A DNA stretch of 35,417 nt from an uncultured Eubacteriales bacterium. Its GTDB lineage: Bacteria; Bacillota; Clostridia; Christensenellales; Aristaeellaceae. Numbering within the stretch: position 1 is the stretch's first letter; the number at the start of each line of letters is the position of its first letter. Location of the stretch: assembly GCA_902789365.1 (NCBI GenBank), contig CADANQ010000043.1, positions 1-35,417 of the forward strand, given 5' to 3'. The notes below the pieces were generated by a model. It ran no database searches. It was given only the letters and a program-made list of their open reading frames with translations, and was not told the DNA's origin. A program made the position numbers and the translations under genes. Below are positions 17,357 to 25,226 of this stretch, in pieces.

Positions 17357-17388
17357 CGGACAGCCCCGGAACGGCCGCGCGCGCCCAC

Positions 17389-17417
17389 TTGACGAAACGG
17401 CGATTTGATGGTACTAT
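17389..17417 (+). promoter_or_regulatory. SigA promoter of scfA
   Basis: TTGACG (17389-17394), exactly 17 nt, TACTAT (17412-17417), about 57 nt before the scfA start. It gives the SCIFF gene its own transcription start independent of the sugar genes. Confidence 0.85.
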
Positions 17418-17473
17418 CATTTTCGGACAAAAGCGCTCACACGCTTTAAATCTCACGAATGGAGAATGTGAAC

Positions 17474-17617
17474 ATGGAGAGGATCAAGACCCTGGAAACC
17501 CGCAGCCTCTGCGAGAAAAAGGGCGGCTGCGGCGAATGCCAGACCAGCTGCCAGAGCGCCTGCAAGACTTCCTGCGGCGTTGCCAACCAGAAGTGCGAAA
17601 ACAGCGATCGCAAGTAA
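17474..17617 (+). CDS. scfA: SCIFF ribosomally made peptide precursor
   Basis: Precursor of the Clostridia-wide six-cysteine-in-forty-five peptide. The 47-aa product contains the near-invariant core GGCGECQTSCQSACKTSC followed by a last Cys in NQKCEN. The partner enzyme (next gene) makes a Cys-to-Thr thioether crosslink. This copy has seven cysteines: an extra Cys at position 13 lies in the leader part (TRSLCEKKGG), where most precursors I know have none. The biological role of SCIFF is unknown. AATGTGAAC with GGAGAA upstream serves as the ribosome-binding region. A hairpin separates scfA from scfB, which would give more peptide than enzyme. Confidence 0.97.
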   Translation: MERIKTLETRSLCEKKGGCGECQTSCQSACKTSCGVANQKCENSDRK

Positions 17618-17649
17618 GCTGAAAAAAGCCCGCGGACGGGCTGAACAGT

Positions 17650-17690
17650 GCAGGAGAGGCGGCCGTCACGACCGCCTCTCCTGCGCGTTT
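17650..17690 (+). terminator. Attenuating terminator between scfA and scfB
   Basis: A 13-bp perfect stem (17650-17662 with 17672-17684), a 9-nt loop and a short T run (GCGTTT). It probably lets only part of the transcripts reach the maturase gene. Confidence 0.75.
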
Positions 17691-17746
17691 ACACACCTTG
17701 ATTTCACCGGCAGGGGGCACCCCTCCGGACAGGGAAAGGGAAAAAC

Positions 17747-19147
17747 ATGGTTCATCAGTATGTGCTGAACGGCTTCCATATCGTCGTCGACACCTGCTCC
17801 GGTGCGGTGCACGTGGTGGACGAGGTGGCCTATGACATCATCGCCCTGTTTGAAAACGACACCGAGGAGGACATCACGCGGAAGATCCTCTCGAAGTACG
17901 CCGGCCGGCCGGACGTGACGGAGGCGGAGGTTCGCCAATGCGTCGCGGACGTCCGGGCCCTGAAGGAATCCGGCCGCCTCTTTACCGAGGACCGTTTCGC
18001 CCCGATCGCCGGCACCCTCAAGGAGCGCTCCGGCGATGTGGTGAAGGCGCTGTGCCTGCACGTGGCCCATACCTGCAACCTGAACTGCTCCTACTGCTTC
18101 GCAAGCCAGGGCAAATACCACGGGGAACGGGCCCTGATGTCCTTCGAGGTGGGCAAACAGGCCCTGGATTTCCTGATCGCCTCCTCCGGCGAAAGGCATA
18201 ACCTGGAGGTGGACTTCTTCGGCGGGGAGCCGCTGATGAATTTCGGCGTGGTAAAGCAATTGGTTGCCTATGCCCGGGAAAGGGAAAAGGAATGCGGCAA
18301 GCATTTCCGTTTTACCCTGACCACCAACGGCATGCTGATCGACGACGACGTCATCGACTTCGCCAACCGGGAATGCGACAACGTGGTCCTGTCCCTGGAC
18401 GGGCGAAAGGAGATCCACGACGCCCTGCGGGTGGACTACGCCGGCAGGGGCAGCTATGACACCGTCGTCCCCAAATTTCAGCGTCTGGTGGAAAAGCGGG
18501 GCGGGAAGCGCTATTACATGCGGGGCACCTTCACCCACCTGAATCCCGATTTTACAAAGGACCTGTTCCACATGGCGGACCTGGGCTTCACGGAGCTGAG
18601 TATGGAGCCGGTGGTCTGCGCCCCCGGGGACCCAGCGGCCCTGACGCCGGAGGACATCGAAATCGTCAAGGAGCAGTACGAGATCCTGGCCGCATGGATG
18701 CTGCGCCGCAAAAAAGAGGGACGCCCCATTACCTTCTATCATTACATGCTGGACCTGAAAAACGGGCCCTGCGTCTATAAGCGCCTGTCGGGCTGCGGAA
18801 GCGGCACCGAATACATGGCGGTTACCCCCTGGGGGGACCTGTATCCCTGTCACCAGTTCGTGGGCGAGGAGAAATACCGCATGGGCAATGTATGGGAGGG
18901 CGTCACCAATACGGCCCTCCGGGAGGAATTCCGGGCCTGCAACGTCTATGCCCGGGAGGAATGCCGGGAGTGCTGGGCCCGGCTGTACTGCTCCGGCGGC
19001 TGCGCGGCCAACGCGCTGCATGCCACCGGCAGCATCCGCGGCGTTTACCGCGCCGGGTGCGAGCTGTTCAAAAAACGCATCGAATGCGCCATCATGATGC
19101 AGGCGGCGGAGCAGCTTGGGGAGGAAAATGAAACAGCCGATCGTTGA
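17747..19147 (+). CDS. scfB: SCIFF maturase, radical SAM/SPASM thioether synthase
   Basis: Radical-SAM enzyme that forms a thioether link between a Cys and a Thr alpha-carbon in the SCIFF peptide. The 466-aa product has an N-terminal peptide-recognition domain (about 1-95), the CxxxCxxC cluster (Cys110, Cys114, Cys117 in CNLNCSYC) that binds the SAM iron-sulfur cluster, FFGGEPL, and a C-terminal SPASM domain whose cysteines hold auxiliary clusters (CGSGTEYMAV, LYPCHQF, CRECWARLYCSGGC). The start has AAAGGG about 6 nt upstream. The last 20 nt overlap the next gene. Confidence 0.97.
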   Translation: MVHQYVLNGFHIVVDTCSGAVHVVDEVAYDIIALFENDTEEDITRKILSKYAGRPDVTEAEVRQCVADVRALKESGRLFTEDRFAPIAGTLKERSGDVVKALCLHVAHTCNLNCSYCFASQGKYHGERALMSFEVGKQALDFLIASSGERHNLEVDFFGGEPLMNFGVVKQLVAYAREREKECGKHFRFTLTTNGMLIDDDVIDFANRECDNVVLSLDGRKEIHDALRVDYAGRGSYDTVVPKFQRLVEKRGGKRYYMRGTFTHLNPDFTKDLFHMADLGFTELSMEPVVCAPGDPAALTPEDIEIVKEQYEILAAWMLRRKKEGRPITFYHYMLDLKNGPCVYKRLSGCGSGTEYMAVTPWGDLYPCHQFVGEEKYRMGNVWEGVTNTALREEFRACNVYAREECRECWARLYCSGGCAANALHATGSIRGVYRAGCELFKKRIECAIMMQAAEQLGEENETADR

Positions 19148-20447
19148 TTTTGTCAGGGGCTATGCTTCGTCGGGCATGGCCCGCTTTCATATGCCCGGGC
19201 ACAAGGGCCGGGGGCTCCTGGGCATCGAGGCGGACGACATCACCGAAATCTCCGGCGCGGACTCGCTGTACGAGGCGTCGGGCATCATCGCCGAAAGCGA
19301 AAAAGAGGCTTCCGCTCTTTTCGGCTCGGCCCGCACGCTGTATTCCACCGAGGGCAGCAGCCAGTGCATCCGCGCCATGGTGCACCTGGCCGTAACAAGC
19401 GGCCGGGGAAACCGGATCGTATGCGCCCGCAACGCCCACCGGTCCTTCATCTATGCCTGCGCCCTGACCGGCGCCCGGGCCGACTGGCTGTACCCCGAAA
19501 AGGGGAACGCGCCGCTGTGCGCCTGTCCCGTCACGTCCCGGCAGGTGCGGGAAGCCCTGGACAGGGAGGAAACCGCCGCCGTGTACCTGACCAGCCCGGA
19601 TTACCTGGGCGGCATGCAGGACATTGCCGGCATCGCCGAGGTCTGCGCGGAAAAGGGCGTGCCTCTTATGGTGGACAACGCCCACGGGGCGTGCCTGCGT
19701 TTTCTGCCCGGGGACAGGCATCCCCTTTCCCTGGGAGCGGACCTGTGCTGCGATTCGGCCCACAAGACCCTGCCGGCCCTGACCGGTGCCGCCTGGCTGC
19801 ACGTGTCGCACAAGGGGGAAAAGCTGTTCGGGGAACGCGCCCGCCAGGCCATGGAAACATACGGCTCCACCAGCCCGAGCTATCTGACGCTGATGAGCCT
19901 GGACCGGCTGAACGGGTACCTGGCGGGGGAAGGCCCCGAAGCTCTCCGGAGGACCGCGGAGGCCCTGGAGGAGGCGCGGGAAAAGCTGCGGAAGGCGGGC
20001 TGGCTCGTCCTGCCCACCGATCCCATGCGCCTGACCCTGCGCGCCCCGGCGGGATCAAGCGGGTATGAAATGGCGGACATCCTCCGGAAAGCAAAAGCGG
20101 AATGCGAATACGCGGACCGGGACCACCTGGTACTGATGATGTCGCCGATGAACACGCCGGAGGAAATCGACCTGCTAATCCGCGTCCTGGGGACGGCCCC
20201 CGGGCCCTGCGGCGAGATCCGCCTGCCCGAGGTGCGCTGCCGGGCAGCCATGTCCATCCGGGAGGCGGTGTTCGCCCCCTGGGAGACCGTGCCCCCGGAA
20301 AAGGCCCTGGGCCGCGTCTGCGCTTCCCCCGCCGCGGCCTGTCCGCCGGCGGTGCCGGTGGTCTGCGCCGGGGAGGTCATCGACAATAACGCCGTCAGCG
20401 TCATGCAATACTACGGCTTTAAAAGCATCCGTGTCGTAAAGGAATAA
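19128..20447 (+). CDS. Orn/Lys/Arg decarboxylase family PLP enzyme (short form)
   Basis: PLP-dependent fold type I decarboxylase acting on a basic amino acid, in the path to polyamines. The 439-aa protein opens with the substrate/PLP segment ARFHMPGHKG, has DSLYEASGII and the PLP lysine Lys213 in DSAHKTLPALTG, with VDNAHGA as the cofactor Asp/His region, then the C-terminal domain. It is the short Gram-positive form (SpeA/Cad-like), lacking the N-terminal wing domain of the enterobacterial enzymes. The start at 19128 has GGGGAGG immediately upstream and overlaps scfB by 20 nt, so translation is coupled. Substrate (Arg, Lys or Orn) cannot be fixed from sequence. Confidence 0.92.
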   Translation: MKQPIVDFVRGYASSGMARFHMPGHKGRGLLGIEADDITEISGADSLYEASGIIAESEKEASALFGSARTLYSTEGSSQCIRAMVHLAVTSGRGNRIVCARNAHRSFIYACALTGARADWLYPEKGNAPLCACPVTSRQVREALDREETAAVYLTSPDYLGGMQDIAGIAEVCAEKGVPLMVDNAHGACLRFLPGDRHPLSLGADLCCDSAHKTLPALTGAAWLHVSHKGEKLFGERARQAMETYGSTSPSYLTLMSLDRLNGYLAGEGPEALRRTAEALEEAREKLRKAGWLVLPTDPMRLTLRAPAGSSGYEMADILRKAKAECEYADRDHLVLMMSPMNTPEEIDLLIRVLGTAPGPCGEIRLPEVRCRAAMSIREAVFAPWETVPPEKALGRVCASPAAACPPAVPVVCAGEVIDNNAVSVMQYYGFKSIRVVKE

Positions 20448-20455
20448 CTTCCCCG

Positions 20456-21427
20456 ATGGGAGACGTGAAAAAGTTGAAAATTCTGTTCGCCCCCCTGGAG
20501 GGCATGACCGACGGGATCTTCCGCCGGGCGCATCACGATTTTTTCGGCGGCGTGGAGGAGTACGCCATTCCCTTCATCCGCCTGACCGGAGATATGGCGC
20601 TGACCGGCGGGGAACGCCGGGAGATATCCCCCGACGAAAACGCCGGGATCCCCTGCGTGCCTCAGGTGCTGACGAAGGACGCCGATCAGCTTTTATGGGC
20701 GGCGGGCATGCTTCGGGACCTGGGCTGGGGCGCAATGGACCTGAACCTCGGCTGCCCCGCGCCGACGGTGGTCACCCGGGGCCGCGGCAGCGCCATGCTT
20801 CGGGACCCGGCGGCGCTCCGCCGTTTTTTCGACCGGGTGTTCCCGTCCTGCCCCATCCCCCTGTCGGTCAAGACCCGGATCGGCTTTTCCTCCCCCGACG
20901 AATGGGAAAAAATCCTGGACGCGCTGGCGGACTATCCCCTGTCCCGGGTGGTGATCCATCCCAGGACCCGGGAGGAGCAGTATACGGGGCCGCTCCATCC
21001 CGAGGCCTTCGCCGCGGCCTTTGAACGGCTCGGAACGCGGGCGGTGTGGAACGGGGAGATCAAAACGCCCGCGGACGCGGACCGGATCGCGCGCCTTTTC
21101 CCGGGCACGGATACGGTGATGATCGGCCGCGGGCTGATCCGCGATCCGTCCCTCGCCCGGCGCATTTCGGGCGGGAAGGCCGCGGATACGGAGGAGATGA
21201 AGGCGTTCTTCGGCCGGCTCTTTAAGGATTACCTGGAGCGCTTCGGCCTGCCCGTGGCCCTCGGACGCATGAAAAAGCTGTTCCTGCTCCTGTCGGAGGG
21301 CATGCCGGAGGGCAAAAAAAAGTATAAGGACATCAAAAAAGCGTCCGCCGCGGACAGGTACCTGGCCGCGTCCGAAAAACTGCTGGACCTGTGGCGCCCT
21401 GCGGACGGGAACGATTCGATCATCTGA
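20456..21427 (+). CDS. tRNA-dihydrouridine synthase
   Basis: Flavoenzyme that reduces uridines in the tRNA D-loop. The 323-aa product starts APLEGMTDGIFRR (FMN-binding), has the catalytic Cys100 in NLGCPAPTVVTRGRGSAML, the phosphate-binding HPRTREEQYTG and NGEIKTP, and GRGLIRDP near the end of the barrel. The DxNxGCP motif is slightly altered (DLNLGCPAP). The ATG at 20456 lies 8 nt after the previous stop with a distant GGAA; a GTG at 20465 with GGGAGAC is an alternative start. Which Dus subfamily it is cannot be stated confidently. Confidence 0.92.
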   Translation: MGDVKKLKILFAPLEGMTDGIFRRAHHDFFGGVEEYAIPFIRLTGDMALTGGERREISPDENAGIPCVPQVLTKDADQLLWAAGMLRDLGWGAMDLNLGCPAPTVVTRGRGSAMLRDPAALRRFFDRVFPSCPIPLSVKTRIGFSSPDEWEKILDALADYPLSRVVIHPRTREEQYTGPLHPEAFAAAFERLGTRAVWNGEIKTPADADRIARLFPGTDTVMIGRGLIRDPSLARRISGGKAADTEEMKAFFGRLFKDYLERFGLPVALGRMKKLFLLLSEGMPEGKKKYKDIKKASAADRYLAASEKLLDLWRPADGNDSII

Positions 21428-21442
21428 AACGGAGAGATGCGT

Positions 21443-24091
21443 ATGTTTTTTAACCTTGGCGGGCTTTGGCGCTGCGCGATCCCCGGGCAGGAAAAGGACG
21501 TGACCCTTCCCGGGACCCTGGACGAAAACGGCGTCGGTCATCCCGAAACGCGGGCAGCCAAATGGCATCCCGACGAGCACGTCAATGAAAGCCTGGCGGA
21601 AAGCGGCGTCATCGCCACCCGCTTTACCCGGAAGGTGACTTACGAAGGCCCGGCGGTGTTCACCCGCCGGGTCAGGACCCGCGTCCCCGACGGGGAAAGG
21701 GTATTCCTGGAGGCCGAACGGGCCCGGTGCCTGCGGCTGTGGGTCAACGGGCGGGAGGTGCCGCCCTTCGGATTATGGTCCCTGGCCACCCCGTGGGTCT
21801 TTGAGGTGACGGATTTCATTACCGGCGACGACGAGTTCCGCGTCGTATCGGACAACAGCTATCCCGGCCTCCCCCACGACGATATTGTCTTTTCCTCCGC
21901 CGCCACCGACGAAACCCAGACCAACTGGAACGGGATCATCGGCCGCTTCGGACTGCGGTACGAAAGGGACTGTTTCATTTCCTCCGTCCGGGTGCTGCCC
22001 AAAGGGGACCGGGCGGACGTATACGCCGCGCTTTCCTCCCGGAAGGGATGGACCGGCGCGCTGCGCTGCGTTTCGGAGGCGTTTGAGGAGGCCGCCGAAA
22101 CGCAGGTCACGGTCTCCGGCGAAGAGGAGGTCCGCTTCCGGGACCTCAAAATCCGCCCGGACGCGGAAAAATGGGACATCGGGCACGGCGTTCTCCATAC
22201 CGTCACGCTGTCCGGCGACGGCCTGGAGGAAAGGGAGGCGCGTTTCGGCGTCCGCGATATCCGCGCCGAAGAGGGGCATATCGGCCTGAACGGCCGGCGC
22301 GTGTTTATCCGCAGCGAAGCCAACTGCGCGGTGTTTCCCGAAACCGGGCACCCGCCCATGGACACGGCGTCCTGGAAACGGATTCTGTTTACCCTGTGCT
22401 CCTACGGGATCAACTGCGTGCGCTTTCACAGCCACGAGCCCCCGGACGCCGCCTTTGAGGCGGCGGACGAAATGGGCGTCCTGATGCAGCCGGAGCTTGG
22501 CTGCTGGAACCCGGTAAACGCTTTTGAAAGCGACGAAAGCTTTGCCTATTACCGGCTGGAACTGGAGGCGGTCCTGCGCCGTCTGGCCTGTCATCCGTCC
22601 TTCGGGGCGCTGACGTTGGGCAATGAACTGCATGCCGGGGATCTCGGCCACAGGCGCATGGCGGAAATGCTCGCCTTTGCCCGTTCCCTGGACCCCACCC
22701 GGCTGTACGCCATTGCCGGCAATCCCCATTACGGACGCCTCGGGCCCGACGGGGACAGCGATTTTTATACCACACCCCGGGGGCTCAGGTATACCCGCGC
22801 AGGCATGGGCGGGCCCCTCAACCACGAATATCCCAATGCCCGCACCAACTGGGGCGCCACCGTGGAGGGCTTCCGGGAAAAGGGCTACTCCGGACCCGTG
22901 ATCTCCTTCGAGGTGGGGCAGTACGAGGTGCTGCCGGCGCTGGACGAGATCGGCCTGTTCCACGGCGTGACCCGGCCCGACAACCTGACCCGCATCCGGG
23001 ATCTGGCCCGGGAGGCCGGAATGGACGCGGACTGGGACAAACGGGTGGAAGCGTCGGGCGAGCTGTCCCTTTTGTGCTACCGGGCGGAGGCCGAGGCCGC
23101 CTTCCTTACGGAGGACCTGAGCGGCATCTCCCTGCTGGGCCTGCAGGACTTTCCAGGCCAGGGCACCGCCCTGGTGGGGATGCTGAACAGCCATCTTTTG
23201 CCCAAGCCCTATCCCTTCGCGGCCCCGGAGAGGTTCGCCGCTTTCTTCCGGGACGCCCTGCCCCTGGCGCTTCTCGAAAAATTCACCTATACCTCCGGCG
23301 AGCGCCTGCGCGCCGAGGTGCGCATGGTCAATTACGGGAAGGAAGACCTGATCGGCAGGCTGTCCTGGCGCCTGGGCGCGTCGGGCGGCGAGGGCGAACT
23401 GACGACGGCCTCCCGGGGACGGGTCACCCGGGTGGGGACCGTGGATACCCTCCTTCGAACGGACAAGCCGGAGCGCCTGACTTTGGAGGTGTCCTTCGGC
23501 GGGGAAACCCACACCTATCCCGTCTGGGTCTATCCGGACGCGGAGCCGGTCTGTCCGGCGGGAATCACCGAATGCCGTTCCTTCGACGAAAAGGCCCGGG
23601 CGGCCCTGGCGGCCGGGGGGCGGGTGTTCCTGTGCCCGGACAGCACCAAAGAAGCGCTTCCGCAATCCATCCAGGGGCAATTCTCCACCGACTTCTGGTC
23701 CGTGGGCACCTTTCCCTCCCAGGAGGGCGGCATGGGGCTGATGATCCGGGAGGACCATCCCCTGTTCGACGCATTCCCAACGGAAGGACACACAAACTGG
23801 CAGTGGTGGCCCATGGCATCCCAAAGGGCAATCATCGTTCCCAGGGAAATCAGCGCCATCGTAACCCAATTGGACAGCTACGCCACCATGCGCCCGATGG
23901 CCATGCTTTTCGAGTGCCGCTGCGGCGGCGGGAAGCTTATGGTGTCCTCCATGGGGCTGCACCGGCTTCCCTTCCCCGAGGCCCGGGCGCTGCTCCGGGC
24001 AATCTACGCCTACATGGCCTCCGACCGCTTCCTGCCCTCTCAGGACGCGGACCCGGAGACAATCGCCTCTCTTTTCCTGCGCCGCCCTTAA
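21443..24091 (+). CDS. Glycoside hydrolase family 2 enzyme
   Basis: Intracellular beta-glycosidase (galactosidase, glucuronidase or mannosidase type). About 882 aa, no signal peptide. An N-terminal jelly-roll sugar-binding domain (with FTRRVRTRVPDGERVFLEAERA and LRLWVNGREV), an immunoglobulin-like domain, then the TIM barrel with the acid/base Glu in TLGNELHA (about residue 395) and the nucleophile Glu in ISFEVGQYEV (about 490), and a C-terminal Ig-like/beta region. Two ATGs are possible (21437 and 21443); 21443 has the better spacing from GGAGAG. The substrate is not readable from sequence. With the ROK kinase and isomerase 6 kb upstream it fits use of a plant or host oligosaccharide. Confidence 0.9.
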   Translation: MFFNLGGLWRCAIPGQEKDVTLPGTLDENGVGHPETRAAKWHPDEHVNESLAESGVIATRFTRKVTYEGPAVFTRRVRTRVPDGERVFLEAERARCLRLWVNGREVPPFGLWSLATPWVFEVTDFITGDDEFRVVSDNSYPGLPHDDIVFSSAATDETQTNWNGIIGRFGLRYERDCFISSVRVLPKGDRADVYAALSSRKGWTGALRCVSEAFEEAAETQVTVSGEEEVRFRDLKIRPDAEKWDIGHGVLHTVTLSGDGLEEREARFGVRDIRAEEGHIGLNGRRVFIRSEANCAVFPETGHPPMDTASWKRILFTLCSYGINCVRFHSHEPPDAAFEAADEMGVLMQPELGCWNPVNAFESDESFAYYRLELEAVLRRLACHPSFGALTLGNELHAGDLGHRRMAEMLAFARSLDPTRLYAIAGNPHYGRLGPDGDSDFYTTPRGLRYTRAGMGGPLNHEYPNARTNWGATVEGFREKGYSGPVISFEVGQYEVLPALDEIGLFHGVTRPDNLTRIRDLAREAGMDADWDKRVEASGELSLLCYRAEAEAAFLTEDLSGISLLGLQDFPGQGTALVGMLNSHLLPKPYPFAAPERFAAFFRDALPLALLEKFTYTSGERLRAEVRMVNYGKEDLIGRLSWRLGASGGEGELTTASRGRVTRVGTVDTLLRTDKPERLTLEVSFGGETHTYPVWVYPDAEPVCPAGITECRSFDEKARAALAAGGRVFLCPDSTKEALPQSIQGQFSTDFWSVGTFPSQEGGMGLMIREDHPLFDAFPTEGHTNWQWWPMASQRAIIVPREISAIVTQLDSYATMRPMAMLFECRCGGGKLMVSSMGLHRLPFPEARALLRAIYAYMASDRFLPSQDADPETIASLFLRRP

Positions 24092-24205
24092 GGCTTTTTT
24101 CTGCGCCGCCCATGGAGCTTTTTCCCGTAATTCCGTCCCCCGCGTTTATTTGCGCCGCCCTCAGGGCTTTTTCCCGTAACCCCGTCCCCCGCGTAGAAGC
24201 AGGCG
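24074..24205 (+). repeat. Degenerate direct repeats after the GH2 gene
   Basis: Three partial copies of a unit of about 57 bp (GCGCCGCCC, GGCTTTTT, then CCGTAA and CCGTCCCCCGCG) begin in the last codons of the GH2 gene and run into the gap. The first copy overlaps the stop codon, so the array may have arisen by duplication of the gene's own 3' end. The 752-bp gap 24092-24843 contains this, a composite repeat and the AT-rich control region of the peptide gene; no other gene is seen. Confidence 0.65.
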
Positions 24206-24245
24206 GAAACCGCCGTTTGTCGGCGTCAGGTCCCTTCGCCAAACC

Positions 24246-24340
24246 GGGGTGCAGGGGTGATAACCTCTGCCGCGGGGTTTGGGGCCGCGCAGGCCCCGAA
24301 TGCTTTGGCCAATGCCGGACACAGAGAACCGTCCCCTGTG
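24246..24340 (+). repeat. Composite repeat: GC-rich element copy C plus AGAACCGTCCC hairpin copy 2
   Basis: 24246-24300 repeats the GGGGTGCAGGGG...TGCCGCGGGG...GGCCCC element of 15444-15500, and 24321-24339 is ACAGAGAACCGTCCCCTGT, the same unit used twice in the hairpin at 25175-25222. The order and orientation of the two parts match those at 15444-15586, so they may move or be copied as a unit. Confidence 0.7.
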
Positions 24341-24632
24341 CTCTCCGGGATCTTCCATTCGAAAGCATCCGCAAACGCTTTCAAAAAGATCGTCCGCGGG
24401 ACAGTCACGCCGACAGACATCAAAGGAGAACAGCGTACAACACAGCTATTTTACTACATCCTATCCTTTTCGCTGAAAACAGGCAAATGAAGGTTCCTGC
24501 ATGTCCGTTCCGCCGGGGCCGCTCCCGGGGGAAGGACGTTCCCTCCTTCCCCCTGCCGCGGATGGCGTCCCCCTTCCTCCCGTTCCGAATCGGGTCCCTT
24601 TCCTGTTTTATTCCTGCTTTTCCCATTTACAG

Positions 24633-24776
24633 AAGTAACTGCAGCTTTTCTGGTATTTCCTGTTATTTTTCACAAGTAACTGCAACCCCTTAACTTGCAC
24701 TTACTTTTGCAAATAACACAAATAACAAATTTTTTTGTTTCGCGCTGCCACCCGGCTCCTCTCGCGCGTATATAAA
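24633..24776 (+). promoter_or_regulatory. AT-rich control region of the leader-peptide gene
   Basis: AAGTAACTGCA occurs at 24633-24643 and again at 24674-24684 (41 bp apart, about four helix turns), and an inverted near-copy (AAGTAAGTGCAA on the minus strand) lies at 24695-24706. Two adjoining CAAATAACA repeats follow (24710-24727). A TATAAA box (24771-24776) has no recognisable -35 at 17 nt. This layout fits a promoter needing an activator bound at the repeats. The stretch is clearly AT-rich compared with its surroundings. Confidence 0.6.
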
Positions 24777-24843
24777 GATGCAGGGCGATAAAAACCCGGC
24801 GACAACACAAATTCAAGTGCCAAAGGCGTGGGAGGATAAAAAA

Positions 24844-25170
24844 ATGATGAGGGAACTGACTCTGAACGAACTGGAAACCGTATCCGCCGGAACTGTCGGT
24901 GAAATGAACGAAATTTTAGAGGCGCTGATCAAAAACGGCGTCTTCCGCACCGTCGTTTCTGTCGCAAGCCACATTCCCGGCCTCGACCAGAAGGTAGTGC
25001 AATGCGTGCTGAACAGCCTCGCAAAGATGGGCATCAAGGCTCATTTCGATCTGGGATTTGCCGGCACCGGCCTCGGCTCCGGGGCGAACAAGTATTTCTC
25101 CATTGCGGACGGAAGGGCGATGGACCACCAGGAAGTGCTCAACGCCATCGTAAGCCATATCGCGCAGTAA
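24844..25170 (+). CDS. Orphan peptide with a double-glycine-like leader
   Basis: The 108-aa product starts MMRELTLNELETVSAG, which matches the leader pattern of class II bacteriocins and related secreted peptides cut by PCAT/ComA-type transporters (hydrophobic residues at alternate positions, Glu-Leu, ending in a small-Gly pair). Predicted cleavage is after Gly16, leaving about 92 residues with an amphipathic first half (EILEALIKNGVFRTVVSVASHI) and a Gly-rich centre (GFAGTGLGSGANK). Family not recognised. GGGAGG lies 8 nt before the ATG; an upstream in-frame ATG at 24778 lacks a site. No transporter, immunity or modification gene is adjacent. It may be a bacteriocin, signal or effector peptide exported by a machine encoded elsewhere. 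Confidence 0.7.
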   Translation: MMRELTLNELETVSAGTVGEMNEILEALIKNGVFRTVVSVASHIPGLDQKVVQCVLNSLAKMGIKAHFDLGFAGTGLGSGANKYFSIADGRAMDHQEVLNAIVSHIAQ

Positions 25171-25174
25171 ATGA

Positions 25175-25226
25175 ACAGGGGACGGTTCTCTGTCTCCTCG
25201 AACACAGAGAACCGTCCCCTGTGCTT
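25175..25226. terminator. Perfect 19-bp hairpin made of two AGAACCGTCCC units (copy 3)
   Basis: ACAGGGGACGGTTCTCTGT (25175-25193) and its exact complement (25204-25222) flank a 10-nt loop, followed by GCTTTT on the plus strand. It lies between two convergent genes, only 4 nt after the peptide stop and 4 nt before the glycerate-kinase stop, and can end both. Each arm is one copy of the dispersed unit seen at 24321. Confidence 0.85.

Noticed and set aside
21773-23962. Long antisense frame opposite the GH2 gene (729 codons), with similar long frames opposite dnaK, hrcA, pnkp and the 8-9.6 kb genes
   Set aside because: High GC makes stop codons rare in shadow frames. These lack ribosome-binding sites and recognisable motifs, and their composition (Gly, Ala, His, Arg, Pro-rich) is that of antisense translation of real genes.
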